Shown piece by piece: positions 9,654 through 20,673 of a DNA stretch of 64,000 bases. The notes below the pieces were generated by a model that was not told the origin of the DNA, made no database searches, and worked only from the letters and a program-made list of their open reading frames with translations. This DNA is from Polynucleobacter sp. GTDB lineage: Bacteria > Pseudomonadota > Gammaproteobacteria > Burkholderiales > Burkholderiaceae. The translations under genes and the position numbers were made by a program. The stretch's first letter is position 1. The number at the start of each line of letters is the position of its first letter. The DNA lies in NCBI GenBank assembly GCA_024642065.1, contig JAHEBW010000046.1, forward strand, positions 1 to 64,000, in the 5' to 3' direction.

Positions 9654-10892
9654 TTAAAAATTACCCATAAACCATTCACGCATACGAGCCACAATGTTTT
9701 GCCACGTGCCTGATTGCGCAATACGACGACCACGCACCAACTGCACTCGACCTTCCATCAATAGGCCAAGTCCAGTTGAATAACGAGGACTTCTTAAAAT
9801 TTCACTTAAATGACCACGGTACTCAGGAATACCAACGCGCGCTGGCTTTGCAAATACATCTTCAGCAATCTCAACAACGCCTGGCATCAAAGCTGTGCCA
9901 CCCGTTAATACAACACCTGAGGACACCAAATGTTCCATACCTGATTCGCGAACCACTTCACGAACTAAGGTTAATAACTCTTCGACTCGAGGTTCGATCA
10001 CAGCAGCAAGTGCTTGTCTTGACATAGAACGCGCCTCTCGATCACCCACACCAGGAACTTCAATGTTTTCGTTTGGATTAGCCATATCTTGTCGGGCAAT
10101 ACCAAAATGAATTTTGAGATCTTCAGCTTCAACAGTTGGTGTGCGCAAGGCCATCGCAATATCATTGGTAATCTGATCGCCAGCGATTGGAATAATGGCT
10201 GTATGTCGAATGGCGCCTTGACTAAATATAGCGATGTCAGTTGTGCCACCGCCAATATCAATTAATACAACACCCAGCTCTTTTTCATCTTCAGTTAATA
10301 CAGCAACGCTAGATGCAATTGGTTGCAAAATTAAATCGTTAACTTCCAATCCACAGCGACGCACACACTTCACAATATTTTGTGCAGCACTAACAGCGCC
10401 TGTAACGATATGTACTTTTACCTCTAAACGAATGCCGCTCATTCCAATTGGCTCACGCACATCTTCTTGACCGTCAATGATGAATTCTTGAGTCAAGATG
10501 TGAATGATTTGCTGGTCTGTTGGGATATTGATTGCTTTAGCAGTCTCAATCACGCGCTCCACATCCGCTTGAGAAACTTCTTTATCTCTAATAGCCACCA
10601 TGCCAGTTGAGTTAAAGCTATGAATATGATTGCCTGCGATACCTGTAAATACTTGGGCAATACGACGATCAGCCATGACCTCAGCTTCTTCTAGTGCCTT
10701 CTGAATAGATTGAACTGTTGCCTCAATATTGACAACAACACCCTTCTTCAAACCCTTAGACGACACTTGGCCTAAACCAACCACGTTGAATTGACCATCT
10801 GGATTAAGCTCCGCCACCAAAGCAACCACCTTGGATGTTCCAATATCCAAGCCAACAATTAGTTCTTTAGTATCTTTACTAATCACACTCAC
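9654..10892 (-). CDS. ftsA: Cell division protein FtsA
   Basis: FtsA is the actin-like ATPase that anchors FtsZ to the membrane and recruits later division proteins. Features include the phosphate 1 motif VGLDIGTSKV near residues 14-23, a phosphate 2 motif in VLIDIGGGTTD, the SHS2 (1c) insertion, and a C-terminal amphipathic helix (ARMREWFMGNF) that targets the membrane. The start is GTG and forms a GTGA overlap with the ftsQ stop, so translation is probably coupled. The length of 412 residues is typical. Confidence 0.98.
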   Translation of the reverse strand: MSVISKDTKELIVGLDIGTSKVVALVAELNPDGQFNVVGLGQVSSKGLKKGVVVNIEATVQSIQKALEEAEVMADRRIAQVFTGIAGNHIHSFNSTGMVAIRDKEVSQADVERVIETAKAINIPTDQQIIHILTQEFIIDGQEDVREPIGMSGIRLEVKVHIVTGAVSAAQNIVKCVRRCGLEVNDLILQPIASSVAVLTEDEKELGVVLIDIGGGTTDIAIFSQGAIRHTAIIPIAGDQITNDIAMALRTPTVEAEDLKIHFGIARQDMANPNENIEVPGVGDREARSMSRQALAAVIEPRVEELLTLVREVVRESGMEHLVSSGVVLTGGTALMPGVVEIAEDVFAKPARVGIPEYRGHLSEILRSPRYSTGLGLLMEGRVQLVRGRRIAQSGTWQNIVARMREWFMGNF

Positions 10893-11710
10893 AATTTTTT
10901 CCCTATATGTATTGCATAACCATTGGCATAACGAAGATCAATTGAATCAATACGCTGACCCCATTTTTCTTGAACCTGAGGCCAAGTTTTCATCAGACGT
11001 TCAACACTTAACTCCATTTGCTTGCTATCGCGCTCATCTAGCTCGCGACCTAAATCAATACTCAATCCATTACTTAGCTTGGCTTTCCATGCATAGCGTG
11101 ATGACAATTCCAAACCCTGAACTTTTGCATCCCATGGAGAAAACCAAGTATTAATTTTTTGAAGCTTTTTAAATACCTCTTGGCTACTGCCCTCCGGACC
11201 TGAGAATCTCAACAGAGACGACCCGTCTTCAGCCTCAGCCATATTGGCCACAAATAATTCCCCATGAGTGTTCATCAATTTTGGAATTTCAGAGCCATGC
11301 CAAACACCCATCGCCTGATGTTCTTCAATAGCTACCACGATCCCATTTGGCCAATCTCTTCGAACGCTGGCTCTGCGAACCCAAGGCATTGATTCAAATG
11401 CTTGTCGCGCTTGATCCAGCCTCACAGTGAAAAAATTGCCCTGAACTTGATCTACTGCTCTTGCACGAATAGTTGGCAAATTGACATGTTTTAATTCACG
11501 CCCATCTAATGATTCAACTGTCAAATGATTCAATGAAAATACTGGTCGCTGACCTAGCCAAAATAACAACCATGAACATGTTGCTAACAATGCAATTAAG
11601 AACATCACATTAGATAGAACTTTCAACACACGTGTTTGATTCCAGATAGGACTAAAAACAGTTCCCATCACTGAAGCAATCACTGAGAAAGTTCCACGAA
11701 TCCATTTCAT
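10889..11710 (-). CDS. ftsQ: Cell division protein FtsQ
   Basis: FtsQ is a bitopic inner-membrane protein linking the early cytoplasmic ring to FtsB/FtsL and the septal synthase. The 273 residues have a short cytoplasmic N-terminus, one membrane segment at about residues 32-54, and a POTRA domain starting near residue 58. A beta domain of the FtsQ type follows ([20 protein letters not shown] motif). It overlaps ddlB by four bases (ATGA) and ftsA by four, as in the standard ddlB-ftsQ-ftsA order. Confidence 0.95.
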   Translation of the reverse strand: MKWIRGTFSVIASVMGTVFSPIWNQTRVLKVLSNVMFLIALLATCSWLLFWLGQRPVFSLNHLTVESLDGRELKHVNLPTIRARAVDQVQGNFFTVRLDQARQAFESMPWVRRASVRRDWPNGIVVAIEEHQAMGVWHGSEIPKLMNTHGELFVANMAEAEDGSSLLRFSGPEGSSQEVFKKLQKINTWFSPWDAKVQGLELSSRYAWKAKLSNGLSIDLGRELDERDSKQMELSVERLMKTWPQVQEKWGQRIDSIDLRYANGYAIHIGKKL

Positions 11711-12699
11711 GAATGAAGACCCGCCTTACTTAATAACCAGAGAACCAAATCTGCATACTGAACACCTGCAGCTTTAGCAGCCATAGGCACCAATGAATGA
11801 CCAGTCATCCCAGGTGCAGTATTCATTTCTAGTAAATAGGGCTGATTGGTTTTGTTATCAATCATCACATCTGCGCGACCCCAGCCATTGCAACCCAAGG
11901 CTTTATAGGCATCCAGTGCCAACTCTTGCACTTTCACTTCCAAGGACAAATCCAAGCCTGTAGGACACAAATATCTTGTGTCATCAGAGAAATACTTATT
12001 GTGATAATCGTAGTTAGAGTCTGGCGCAACAATTCTAATAACAGGCAAGGCACGGGCATTGTCACCATTACCCACGATAGGACAAGTTAACTCTTCACCA
12101 ATAATGCATTGCTCAGCCATCACATCACGATCTAGTTTGGCAGCGAGTTCATATGCAGCTGGTAACTCAGCAACACTAGTCACTTTGCTTAAACCTAATG
12201 AAGAACCCTCTCTTGCAGGCTTCACAATAATTGGCAAACCTAAATATTGAGCAACATCACTCCACTGGCTATCTTTATCTAACATCACAAACTTAGGTGT
12301 TGATAATTGAAATCCAGACCACAAACGTTTAGTGGCTTGTTTATCAATGGCTAAAGCTGAGGCTAGAACACCACTACCCGTATAAGGAATGTTTAATTGT
12401 TCGAGAGCACCCTGCATCGTTCCGTCTTCACCAAAACGTCCATGTAGTGCGATAAAAACACGATCAAATTTTTCTGCAAGCAAGTCCGCAATAGATTTTT
12501 CACCAGTATCAAATGCGTGTGCATCAACACCTTTAGATAAAAGTGCCTCTAAAACACCTTTACCTGACATCAATGAAATTTCTCGCTCCCCAGATTTACC
12601 CCCTAATAGCACTCCCACCTTTCCTAATTGCTTAGGATCGATAGCAGATAAATCCTTTTGAACCTGGTCGCTCCACTGAAGATTCATTTGATTAGCCAT
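11707..12699 (-). CDS. ddlB: D-alanine--D-alanine ligase
   Basis: Ddl joins two D-alanines with ATP to supply the peptidoglycan stem dipeptide. It is an ATP-grasp enzyme: [18 protein letters not shown] at the N-terminus, a central ATP-binding region ([12 protein letters not shown]), and a C-terminal magnesium-binding [11 protein letters not shown] segment. The open frame extends to 12714. I prefer the ATG at 12699, which has GGAG about nine bases upstream and overlaps the murC stop by eight bases, giving 330 residues. A further ATG at 12687 is possible. Confidence 0.95.
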   Translation of the reverse strand: MANQMNLQWSDQVQKDLSAIDPKQLGKVGVLLGGKSGEREISLMSGKGVLEALLSKGVDAHAFDTGEKSIADLLAEKFDRVFIALHGRFGEDGTMQGALEQLNIPYTGSGVLASALAIDKQATKRLWSGFQLSTPKFVMLDKDSQWSDVAQYLGLPIIVKPAREGSSLGLSKVTSVAELPAAYELAAKLDRDVMAEQCIIGEELTCPIVGNGDNARALPVIRIVAPDSNYDYHNKYFSDDTRYLCPTGLDLSLEVKVQELALDAYKALGCNGWGRADVMIDNKTNQPYLLEMNTAPGMTGHSLVPMAAKAAGVQYADLVLWLLSKAGLHS

Positions 12700-14125
12700 T
12701 TGCACGCTCCACAATCTTTCCAGGAACAGCAGAAATTGATCCTGCTCCCATCGTGATCACAACATCACCATCGCGAGCCATACTCATTACCATTTCAGGC
12801 AATCCAGCCACATCTTTTGAGAATTGAGTTGCATTCACGTCTAGCAAACGACCTGTATCTTTTGCTTTTGCTAGAGCTTTAATTAAACTTTCGCCATCAG
12901 CACCTGGAATACGTGCTTCACCAGCTGGATAGACTTCGGTTAATGCCAAAGCATCAACACCCTGTAAAACTTTTACGAAATCACCAAAACAGTCACGAGT
13001 TCTTGTAAATCGATGAGGCTGGAAAGCAAGCAATAGTCGACGACCTGGAAAAGCGCCTCTTGTCGCAGCTAATGTTGCAGCCATTTCTACTGGATGATGA
13101 CCATAATCATCAATCACCGTGCATGACCCGCCTTGAGGAAGCTTAACGTCTCCATATTTTTGGAAACGACGACCAACACCATGAAACTCTGACAAAGCTT
13201 TGATAATTGCTTTATCTGACACGCCCAACTCAGTTGCAATTGCAATGGCAGCCAATGCATTGCGCACGTTATGTAAGCCCGGTAAATTCAAGGTTACATT
13301 TAATGGTCCTGGCTTCTCACCATGGCGACGAAATGTATGTCGCAGAGCAGTGAAGTGCATCTGAGGACCATCTGCACGAACATCAATAGCTCTCACATCA
13401 GCATCTTCAGATAAACCATAACGAAGTGCAGGTCTTGAAACAAATGGCAAGATATCTCTGACATTCTCATCATCAACACACAAAACAGCAACACCATAGA
13501 AAGGCATACGTTGGGTGAAGTGAACAAATGCCTGTTTTAATTTCGCCATATCGTGCTGATAGGTATCCATATGATCAGCATCAATATTGGTGATCACTTC
13601 AATCACCGGCAACAAATTCAAGAACGAAGCATCTGACTCATCTGCTTCAGCAACAATAAAGTCGCCCGTACCTAATCGAGCATTAGCACCAGCAGAATTT
13701 AATTTGCCACCAATAACAAATGTAGGGTCTAAACCACCTTCAGCTAAGACTGATGCCAAAAGACTGGTGGTCGTTGTTTTGCCATGAGTTCCCGCAATCG
13801 CAATACCTTGCTTTAAGCGCATGAGCTCGCCCAACATCACTGCTCTTGGCACAATCGGAATACGCGCGGCTCTAGCAGCTAATACTTCAGGATTGTCTCC
13901 AGTTACTGCTGTTGAAATAACAACAGCATCTGCACTACCCACATTCTTTTCGCTGTGCCCAATATAAATTTCTGCACCACACTCACGTAAACGTTTGGTA
14001 GTTGAGCTTTCAGCCATGTCAGAACCACTGACTTTGTAGCCTAAGTTCAATAGCACTTCGGCAATACCGCTCATACCAGCGCCACCGATACCAACAAAAT
14101 GGATTTGATGAAGAATATGCTTCAT
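12692..14125 (-). CDS. murC: UDP-N-acetylmuramate--L-alanine ligase
   Basis: MurC adds L-alanine to UDP-MurNAc, the first of the four Mur ligases, in the cytoplasm. The 477 residues contain the N-terminal UDP-binding loop [14 protein letters not shown], the ATP-binding P-loop [11 protein letters not shown] near residue 113, and a central-domain [10 protein letters not shown] segment. A C-terminal domain with [10 protein letters not shown] follows. It overlaps murG by four bases upstream and ddlB by eight bases downstream. Confidence 0.98.
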   Translation of the reverse strand: MKHILHQIHFVGIGGAGMSGIAEVLLNLGYKVSGSDMAESSTTKRLRECGAEIYIGHSEKNVGSADAVVISTAVTGDNPEVLAARAARIPIVPRAVMLGELMRLKQGIAIAGTHGKTTTTSLLASVLAEGGLDPTFVIGGKLNSAGANARLGTGDFIVAEADESDASFLNLLPVIEVITNIDADHMDTYQHDMAKLKQAFVHFTQRMPFYGVAVLCVDDENVRDILPFVSRPALRYGLSEDADVRAIDVRADGPQMHFTALRHTFRRHGEKPGPLNVTLNLPGLHNVRNALAAIAIATELGVSDKAIIKALSEFHGVGRRFQKYGDVKLPQGGSCTVIDDYGHHPVEMAATLAATRGAFPGRRLLLAFQPHRFTRTRDCFGDFVKVLQGVDALALTEVYPAGEARIPGADGESLIKALAKAKDTGRLLDVNATQFSKDVAGLPEMVMSMARDGDVVITMGAGSISAVPGKIVERANG

Positions 14126-15228
14126 GAGCGTGATTTGTCCTTACATAATTGTTTGCATATATCAGCAACATCTTGTGTTGCTAGAGGCTTAGCTTGAGAC
14201 AAAGCTTGCTCTGCCATTTTTTGCAATTCTTTACGATTGATAGTTTTCAAATATGTAGCCAAGCTTTCTGGGCTTAACTCGGTTTGCGGCATCAACACGG
14301 CTGCACCAGCATCCGATAAAAACTTAGCATTAAATGTTTGATGATCATCCACAGCATGAGGGAATGGCACCAAATAAGAGGCAACCCCAACAGCAGATAT
14401 CTCAGCAACGGTCATCGCACCGGCTCGACAAATCACTAAGTCTGCCTCAGCATAAGCAGTAGTCATGTCATCTATGAATGAACGAACATCAGCATTCACT
14501 CCTAGTTCAGCATATGTTTGCTTTAATGTATCGACATGTTTTTCTCCAGATTGGTGAATAACATGAGGTCTTAGCTCTGGATCGATTAAGGCTAAGGCCT
14601 TAGGGATGTTTGTATTGAGTGCGGCTGCGCCTAAACTGCCACCTACAACTAGAATGTTTAAACGTCCAGATCTAGACGCATAGCGAGTTGCTGGAGCATC
14701 CACTTGGCTCATGCCAGCGCGCAATGGATTTCCAACCCATGTAGCAGCAGACAAGGCGCCAGGAAATGCGCATAAATTTTTATCAGCAACTTTTGCAAGT
14801 ACCTTATTAGCTAAACCAGCTATAGAGTTTTGCTCATGCAAAACTAAAGGTGTACCTAATAAAACACTCATCATGCCACCTGGAAATGTGACATAGCCGC
14901 CCATACCCAAAACCACATCAGGTTTCACGCGTCTCAATACTTGCAAGCTTTGCCAAAATGCACGCAGTAAATTGAATGGCAATAAAGCTAAGGTTTTAAT
15001 ACCTTTACCTCGTAAGCCGCCAAATTGAATACCCTCAAAATTGAATCCTCTTGGTGTAACTAATCGATATTCCATGCCACTTGGATTACCCAACCAAGAA
15101 ACCTTCCAGCCTTCAGCGCGTAAATATTCAGCCACGGCTAAACCTGGGAAAATATGTCCGCCAGTTCCACCCGCCATGACCAATAATGATGGCGGTAGTT
15201 GATGAGATGATTGATGTGAAAGCGTCAT
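14122..15228 (-). CDS. murG: Lipid II synthase MurG
   Basis: MurG transfers GlcNAc from UDP-GlcNAc onto lipid I at the inner face of the membrane. The GT28 fold is evident from the G-loop [16 protein letters not shown] near residues 18-33, a second glycine loop [12 protein letters not shown], and the C-terminal donor-binding stretch [17 protein letters not shown]. The length of 368 residues is typical. It overlaps ftsW and murC by four bases each (ATGA type). Confidence 0.98.
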   Translation of the reverse strand: MTLSHQSSHQLPPSLLVMAGGTGGHIFPGLAVAEYLRAEGWKVSWLGNPSGMEYRLVTPRGFNFEGIQFGGLRGKGIKTLALLPFNLLRAFWQSLQVLRRVKPDVVLGMGGYVTFPGGMMSVLLGTPLVLHEQNSIAGLANKVLAKVADKNLCAFPGALSAATWVGNPLRAGMSQVDAPATRYASRSGRLNILVVGGSLGAAALNTNIPKALALIDPELRPHVIHQSGEKHVDTLKQTYAELGVNADVRSFIDDMTTAYAEADLVICRAGAMTVAEISAVGVASYLVPFPHAVDDHQTFNAKFLSDAGAAVLMPQTELSPESLATYLKTINRKELQKMAEQALSQAKPLATQDVADICKQLCKDKSRS

Positions 15229-16490
15229 AACTTTCCACCCTTCATCAAAATTCTATTTTCAAAATCCACTTTTAAAAGAACTGCAATAGCAACTGCGTTC
15301 ATTACTAAGCCAGAACCACCAAAACTAACAAATGGCAAAGTCAAACCTTTGGTAGGAAGCAAACCAAGATTAACGCCCATGTTGATAAATGCCTGCCAGC
15401 CAATCCAAATGGCAATGCCTTTAGCAACAAGACCCGCAAAACTTCTATCAAGCTGCAAAGCAGTTCTACCAATTAAGAATGCTCTTCTAACAATCCAATA
15501 GAAGATCGCAATGACTACGGTCACGCCAATAAAGCCAAGCTCTTCACCAATCACCGCCAAAATAAAGTCTGTGTGCGCTTCAGGTAAGTAATGGAGTTTT
15601 TCAACACTGCCGCCTAAGCCAACCCCAAACCATTCACCGCGACCGAATGCCATTAAAGAATGTGTTAACTGATACGCTTTACCTGCAGCATAGTCCTCAT
15701 TCCATGGATCTAAATAAGCAAAGATTCGCTCTCTACGGAATGGTGAGAAAACAATAATCATGACAAAACTACTAACAGCTAATCCAATCAGAGCGCTAAA
15801 TAGTTTTCCGCTAATACCACCCAAGAACAACAAGCCCATAGCAATCATGGCAATCACCATAAATGCGCCCATATCAGGTTGCAATAACAATAAGACACCA
15901 ACCGCCATAACGGCTGCGCCCATTGGAGCCAAGCCCTTTACTAAGTAGTGCAAATAATCTTGACGTTGAACGGTGTACCAAGCAGCAAATAAAACAACTG
16001 CAAACTTCATCAATTCTGATGATTGGAAATTCATAAATCCAAGAGGTATCCAACGACGAGCGCCATTAACGCCTTTACCAATCCCAGGAATTAAAACGAT
16101 GATCAACATCACAAAAGCAAGAGCAAAGATGGCTGGAGCCAATCGATCCCATACTTTCAATGGCACCTTGAATGCAATAATTCCCGCCCCAAAAGCAAAG
16201 ACCATTGAAATAGCGTGACGAATTAAAAAGTGACTGCTGCTGTATTTAGCGTATTTAGGTCCATCCGGCAAAGCAATAGAAGCTGAATAAACCATTACCA
16301 AACCTAATGTCACCAAGAGCAGCACAGCCCACAATAAAGGCTGGTCATACTCCATCATGCGTGAGCGAGTTGGCTTAACAACAGATGTTGCATCACGCAG
16401 GCCAAGTCGAAACTCTTCAAAGCCTTCTTTAATACCGCCTTTAAAGCCACTGATACCATTAGCACTGAATCGTTTGAAGAATTGAATCAT
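15225..16490 (-). CDS. ftsW: Septal peptidoglycan glycosyltransferase FtsW
   Basis: FtsW is the SEDS-family polymerase that works with FtsI at the septum. After a cytoplasmic N-terminus of about 50 residues there are around ten hydrophobic segments. Conserved SEDS motifs are visible: a [16 protein letters not shown] stretch, GYGL-like loop residues around [14 protein letters not shown], and the C-terminal [11 protein letters not shown]. The length of 421 residues fits. Both junctions are four-base overlaps, with murD upstream and murG downstream. Confidence 0.97.
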   Translation of the reverse strand: MIQFFKRFSANGISGFKGGIKEGFEEFRLGLRDATSVVKPTRSRMMEYDQPLLWAVLLLVTLGLVMVYSASIALPDGPKYAKYSSSHFLIRHAISMVFAFGAGIIAFKVPLKVWDRLAPAIFALAFVMLIIVLIPGIGKGVNGARRWIPLGFMNFQSSELMKFAVVLFAAWYTVQRQDYLHYLVKGLAPMGAAVMAVGVLLLLQPDMGAFMVIAMIAMGLLFLGGISGKLFSALIGLAVSSFVMIIVFSPFRRERIFAYLDPWNEDYAAGKAYQLTHSLMAFGRGEWFGVGLGGSVEKLHYLPEAHTDFILAVIGEELGFIGVTVVIAIFYWIVRRAFLIGRTALQLDRSFAGLVAKGIAIWIGWQAFINMGVNLGLLPTKGLTLPFVSFGGSGLVMNAVAIAVLLKVDFENRILMKGGKL

Positions 16491-18067
16491 GCGCTCACCT
16501 GCCCACGAGAAATCGCCAATTCATTAACCGCATCAACAAATACTTGAGCACGATGCGCATAGTCTTTAAACATATCAAAACTTGCACAAGCTGGTGATAG
16601 CAAAACCATATCGCCCGAGTTTGCGAGCTGAGACGCTTGCTCAACAGCAGACTCAAGTGTTGGAGACTCAATTAACTGAACTCCAGAACCTGATAAAGCT
16701 TCTTTAATTTGAGGAGCATCTCGACCTATTAACATCACGGCTTTTGCATGCCTAGCAACAGAATTAAGCAAAGGCTTAAAGTCTTGGCCCTTACCTTCAC
16801 CACCCGCTATTAAAATAATTCGAGCTTGCTGACCTGATGACTCACCCAATCCAATTAAAGCCGCAATCGTTGCTCCAACATTGGTTCCTTTTGAATCATC
16901 AATATATTCAACGCCATCAATGATTGAAACGCTCTGAACACGATGAGGCTCACCCTTATATTCTCTTAAGCCATGCAATAAAGGCCCCATCGGCAAGCCT
17001 ATCGCACTAGCCATTGCAACTGCTGCTAGCGCATTACATGCATTGTGACGGCCCTTAATACGCAAAGCATCGGCTGGCATCAAACGTTTTAGTCGCAAAG
17101 GCTCGTCATCTTCAATTGATTTTTTACGGCGTCGCTTAGCCTTTAGTTCGAGCGCCTTTAGTTCGAGCGCCTCTAAATCAGGCTCAGCCCAAACCAACCA
17201 ATCTATACCGCCAGCGGCTGTGTCGTGGAAAATTCCAAAAGCATCTTCTTCGGTAGGAGCTTCCATACCAAATGACAAGACACGATTAACAGATAGATCA
17301 TCTGCCAATCCAAAAACTAACTCATCATCACGATTGAGCACTGCAACAGTATTAGCCCCAAAAATCTTAGCCTTGGCAGCAAGGTAATGATCCATGTCAC
17401 CATGCCAATCAAAATGATCTTGAGAGATATTTAAAATAGTGGCTGCATCAGCATTCAAGCTGTATGTGTGCTGAAGTTGAAAGCTAGACAACTCCAAAAC
17501 CCATACATCTGGCAAAGATTCAATATCCAATAACTTATCTAATGCCGCTGGGCTAATATTTCCAGCAATAGCAACTGACATTCCTGCACGCTCACATAGA
17601 AGTCCAGTTAATGCGGTTGTGGTTGTTTTGCCATTTGTGCCAGTAATCGCAATCACTTTTCCTTGATAGTCTTGCTCAAGCTTAAGGGCTGCTATCGCTT
17701 GCGCGAAGAATTCGATCTCACTCCAAACTGAAATATTTTTATCAACAGCTTGATTTAAGAATGATTGAACTGGCTCCTGAATAGGTGATATACCTGGGCT
17801 AATGGCGATGATATCTACGCCATTAAGTAATTCATTTGATAGTTCACCAAAATGAATATCTTTAACTCCGGATGCTCGCACAACTTGCTCATACTTTTTG
17901 GCAGCATCTGATAACTGTGATTCTTGGCGTGTATCTGCCACTTGAACATTTGCACCCTGAGCCTGGCACCAACGAACCATGGCAGCACCTGACTCACCTA
18001 AGCCAAGCACCAATACACGAACTTGGTTCGTGTATTGATTGCCGAATGGATGTTGTAATTGAATCAC
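16487..18067 (-). CDS. murD: UDP-MurNAc-L-alanine--D-glutamate ligase
   Basis: MurD adds D-glutamate to UDP-MurNAc-L-Ala. The P-loop AITGTNGKTTTTAL is near residue 143, and NISQDHFDWH and DDSKGTN mark the central and C-terminal domains. At 526 residues it is much longer than the roughly 440 of E. coli MurD. Part of the extra length is an insertion near residues 295-330, rich in Leu/Glu and then Lys/Arg, containing a tandem five-residue repeat (ALELK twice) encoded by an exact 15-base duplication. Insertions here are known in related betaproteobacteria. The start is GTG. Confidence 0.96.
   Translation of the reverse strand: MIQLQHPFGNQYTNQVRVLVLGLGESGAAMVRWCQAQGANVQVADTRQESQLSDAAKKYEQVVRASGVKDIHFGELSNELLNGVDIIAISPGISPIQEPVQSFLNQAVDKNISVWSEIEFFAQAIAALKLEQDYQGKVIAITGTNGKTTTTALTGLLCERAGMSVAIAGNISPAALDKLLDIESLPDVWVLELSSFQLQHTYSLNADAATILNISQDHFDWHGDMDHYLAAKAKIFGANTVAVLNRDDELVFGLADDLSVNRVLSFGMEAPTEEDAFGIFHDTAAGGIDWLVWAEPDLEALELKALELKAKRRRKKSIEDDEPLRLKRLMPADALRIKGRHNACNALAAVAMASAIGLPMGPLLHGLREYKGEPHRVQSVSIIDGVEYIDDSKGTNVGATIAALIGLGESSGQQARIILIAGGEGKGQDFKPLLNSVARHAKAVMLIGRDAPQIKEALSGSGVQLIESPTLESAVEQASQLANSGDMVLLSPACASFDMFKDYAHRAQVFVDAVNELAISRGQVSA
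17139..17168 (-). repeat. Tandem 15-base duplication inside murD
   Basis: The 15-base unit gcctttagttcgagc occurs twice head to tail with no mismatch, encoding a doubled five-residue unit in frame. It lies in the lineage-specific insertion of MurD, so copy-number change would not break the reading frame. Confidence 0.9.
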
Positions 18068-18076
18068 TGTGCTTGC

Positions 18077-19246
18077 CTATCGCAATTTCAGACTAGATAA
18101 ACCAATCAACACCAACAAAATAGTGATGATCCAAAAACGAACGACTACTTGTGTTTCTTTCCAACCACTTAATTCGAAGTGATGATGCAAAGGGGCCATT
18201 TTGAAAATGCGACGACCTTCACCATAGATTTTTTTACTGATCTTGAACCAAGCAACCTGCAAAATGACTGAAACTGTTTCAGCAACAAAAATGCCACCCA
18301 TAACAAATAAAACAATCTCTTGGCGCACAATGACAGCAACAGTACCTAAGGCAGCCCCTAGAGAAAGTGCACCCACATCACCCATAAATACCTGAGCAGG
18401 GTGAGTGTTAAACCATAAGAAAGCTAATCCCGCTCCACTCATTGCCCCACAGAAGATCATGAGTTCACCAGCGCCCGGAATATATGGGAACAAAAGGTAC
18501 TTAGTGAAAATCGCATTACCCATCACATAAGCAAATACGCCCAAAGCAGAACCCACCAAAATAACTGGCATGATGACTAGACCATCTAAGCCATCAGTTA
18601 AGTTCACCGCATTTGAACTGCCAACAATCACTAAATAAGTTAAAACAATAAATCCGAGCACACCCAGCGGATAGCTAACTTCTTTGAAGAATGGCACATA
18701 TAAATTTGACTTAGCAGGCAAGTTAATTGAGAAACCGCTTTGCACCCAATTTAAAAATAACTCTAGAACTTTGAGGTTGTTCACCTCTGAGACTGAGAAT
18801 GCCAAGTAGATAGCTGCAAACAATCCAATCAAGGATTGCCAAAAATACTTTTCTTTAGAAGACATGCCTTTAGGGTCTCTGTAAACCACCTTGCGGTAAT
18901 CATCCACCCAACCAATGGCACCAAAGCCCAAGGTCACAATTAAAACAATCCAAATAAAACGGTTACTCAGATCTGCCCAAATTAATGTTGAAACAGCAAT
19001 GCCCAATAGAATCAAAACACCGCCCATAGTAGGCGTACCTGTTTTTACTAAATGCGTTTGAGGGCCATCTTGGCGAACAGCTTGACCCACTTTCATGGCG
19101 GTTAATTTGCGAATAACCCATGGACCCCAAAATAAGCCGATTAAGCCCGCTGTTAATGTCGCCATCACCGCTCTAAAAGTGATGTAATTAATGACTCGCA
19201 AGAAGCCAATGTCATTTTGTAACCATTGCGCCAACCATAACAACAT
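18077..19246 (-). CDS. mraY: Phospho-MurNAc-pentapeptide transferase MraY
   Basis: MraY moves phospho-MurNAc-pentapeptide from UDP to undecaprenyl phosphate, making lipid I. The 389-residue polytopic protein has about ten membrane segments. Active-site Asp clusters are visible in GWVDDYRKV, in [12 protein letters not shown] and in [11 protein letters not shown], and the cytoplasmic [13 protein letters not shown] loop is present. A GGAG Shine-Dalgarno sequence precedes the ATG, which shares one base with the murF stop (TGATG). Confidence 0.98.
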   Translation of the reverse strand: MLLWLAQWLQNDIGFLRVINYITFRAVMATLTAGLIGLFWGPWVIRKLTAMKVGQAVRQDGPQTHLVKTGTPTMGGVLILLGIAVSTLIWADLSNRFIWIVLIVTLGFGAIGWVDDYRKVVYRDPKGMSSKEKYFWQSLIGLFAAIYLAFSVSEVNNLKVLELFLNWVQSGFSINLPAKSNLYVPFFKEVSYPLGVLGFIVLTYLVIVGSSNAVNLTDGLDGLVIMPVILVGSALGVFAYVMGNAIFTKYLLFPYIPGAGELMIFCGAMSGAGLAFLWFNTHPAQVFMGDVGALSLGAALGTVAVIVRQEIVLFVMGGIFVAETVSVILQVAWFKISKKIYGEGRRIFKMAPLHHHFELSGWKETQVVVRFWIITILLVLIGLSSLKLR

Positions 19247-20673
19247 CAGTGAATCTCCTCTGCTAGAGCTTTAACAGCTCTTTCCATTCGCATAAAACGT
19301 GAACCCTTAATAAGCACTGTTGTGGCTTCATTAACAGCTCGCTGCGACAATGATTTCTTTAATGCTTGGCACAAATCCTCCACAGCATCAAAGTGAGCTG
19401 CAGTGCCACCCTCCAGCGATTTTTGTGAATAAGCAGCAACAGCCTGCTTACTTAACTCGCCCATTGCAAATAATTTCTTAATACCTTTTTCACCAGCATA
19501 TGAACCCACTTCGTAGTGAAACTCAGGTCCCTGCTCACCAACCTCACCCATATCGCCAAGCACCAACCAAGAAGAATTTGGAAGAGCTGCTAATACATCG
19601 ATAGCGGCACGAACAGAGTCTGGATTGGCGTTATAAGTGTCATCAATCAAAGTCGTTTGATCATTTAATTGATGCTGTTGCATACGGCCATTAACAGGCT
19701 TGAAGTTTTCAAGACCAGCTTGAATGACATTTAAAGATAATCCAGCGGCAAGGCCAGCAGCTGTTGCTGCTAAGGCATTACGAGCATTATGTTCACCAAG
19801 AATATTCAAAGTAACTTGAATATCACCTTTGGGTGTATTAATTTTTATTTGATTGGCAGCTTGGTTTAACCAATCGCCTGTGACCATTGCTTTTGTATGA
19901 GCACCCCAAGCAAAGTCAAACACCGCTCTTGGCGATGCTTGCTGTCTCCAATAATCAGAATACTCAGAGTCAGCCGGGAAAATGGCAGTGCCCCCTACTG
20001 GCAAAGCCTTAATTGCCAAAGCATGCTCTTGGGCAACAGCTTCAACAGTTGCCATAAATTCTTGATGCTCACGTTGAGCGTTGTTAATTAATGCAATATT
20101 TGCATTGGCAATACCGGCCAATAAGCTTGTTTCGCCTGGGTGATTCATACCCAACTCAATAACTGCTAATTCATGCTGAGTCGTTAAACGCAATAAAGTT
20201 AGCGGCAAACCAATTTCATTATTGAAATTACCTTGAGTAGCTAAAGCATGATCATTACCAACAGCTGCATTGAAAATGCTTTCAATCATGCCTTTAACTG
20301 TTGTTTTTCCATTGCTACCAGTTACAACAACTAAGTTTTTTAACTGGTGGTTTTTGCATTCTTTTTGCCATGCGCGCGCTAAATCTTGCAAAGCAATGAT
20401 CGTGTCTCTAACTAAGATGCCACAGAACCCATTAGGCAATTGCTCAACAGAACTGATCAATGCAATGCTTGCGCCTTTTCCTTGAACTTCAGCCAAGAAA
20501 TCATGTGCATCAAACTTTTCACCACATATCGCAATAAAGCAATCACCCTGCGCAATCTGACGACTATCACTGATAAATCGCTTTATAACAATTTCAGCTG
20601 ATGGCGCATTGACTATCTTTGCTTCTGGCAAAAACTGTTTTACTTGTGAAAGCGTCATTAAGGAGTGGCTCAT
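19246..20673 (-). CDS. murF: UDP-MurNAc-tripeptide--D-alanyl-D-alanine ligase
   Basis: MurF adds the D-Ala-D-Ala dipeptide made by Ddl, completing the UDP-MurNAc-pentapeptide. The P-loop [14 protein letters not shown] lies near residue 115, followed by the [14 protein letters not shown] motif typical of MurF, then [10 protein letters not shown] and [11 protein letters not shown] in the central and C-terminal domains. At 475 residues it is normal in length. It overlaps murE by four bases, with GGGAGGTG a short distance ahead of the ATG. Confidence 0.98.
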   Translation of the reverse strand: MSHSLMTLSQVKQFLPEAKIVNAPSAEIVIKRFISDSRQIAQGDCFIAICGEKFDAHDFLAEVQGKGASIALISSVEQLPNGFCGILVRDTIIALQDLARAWQKECKNHQLKNLVVVTGSNGKTTVKGMIESIFNAAVGNDHALATQGNFNNEIGLPLTLLRLTTQHELAVIELGMNHPGETSLLAGIANANIALINNAQREHQEFMATVEAVAQEHALAIKALPVGGTAIFPADSEYSDYWRQQASPRAVFDFAWGAHTKAMVTGDWLNQAANQIKINTPKGDIQVTLNILGEHNARNALAATAAGLAAGLSLNVIQAGLENFKPVNGRMQQHQLNDQTTLIDDTYNANPDSVRAAIDVLAALPNSSWLVLGDMGEVGEQGPEFHYEVGSYAGEKGIKKLFAMGELSKQAVAAYSQKSLEGGTAAHFDAVEDLCQALKKSLSQRAVNEATTVLIKGSRFMRMERAVKALAEEIH

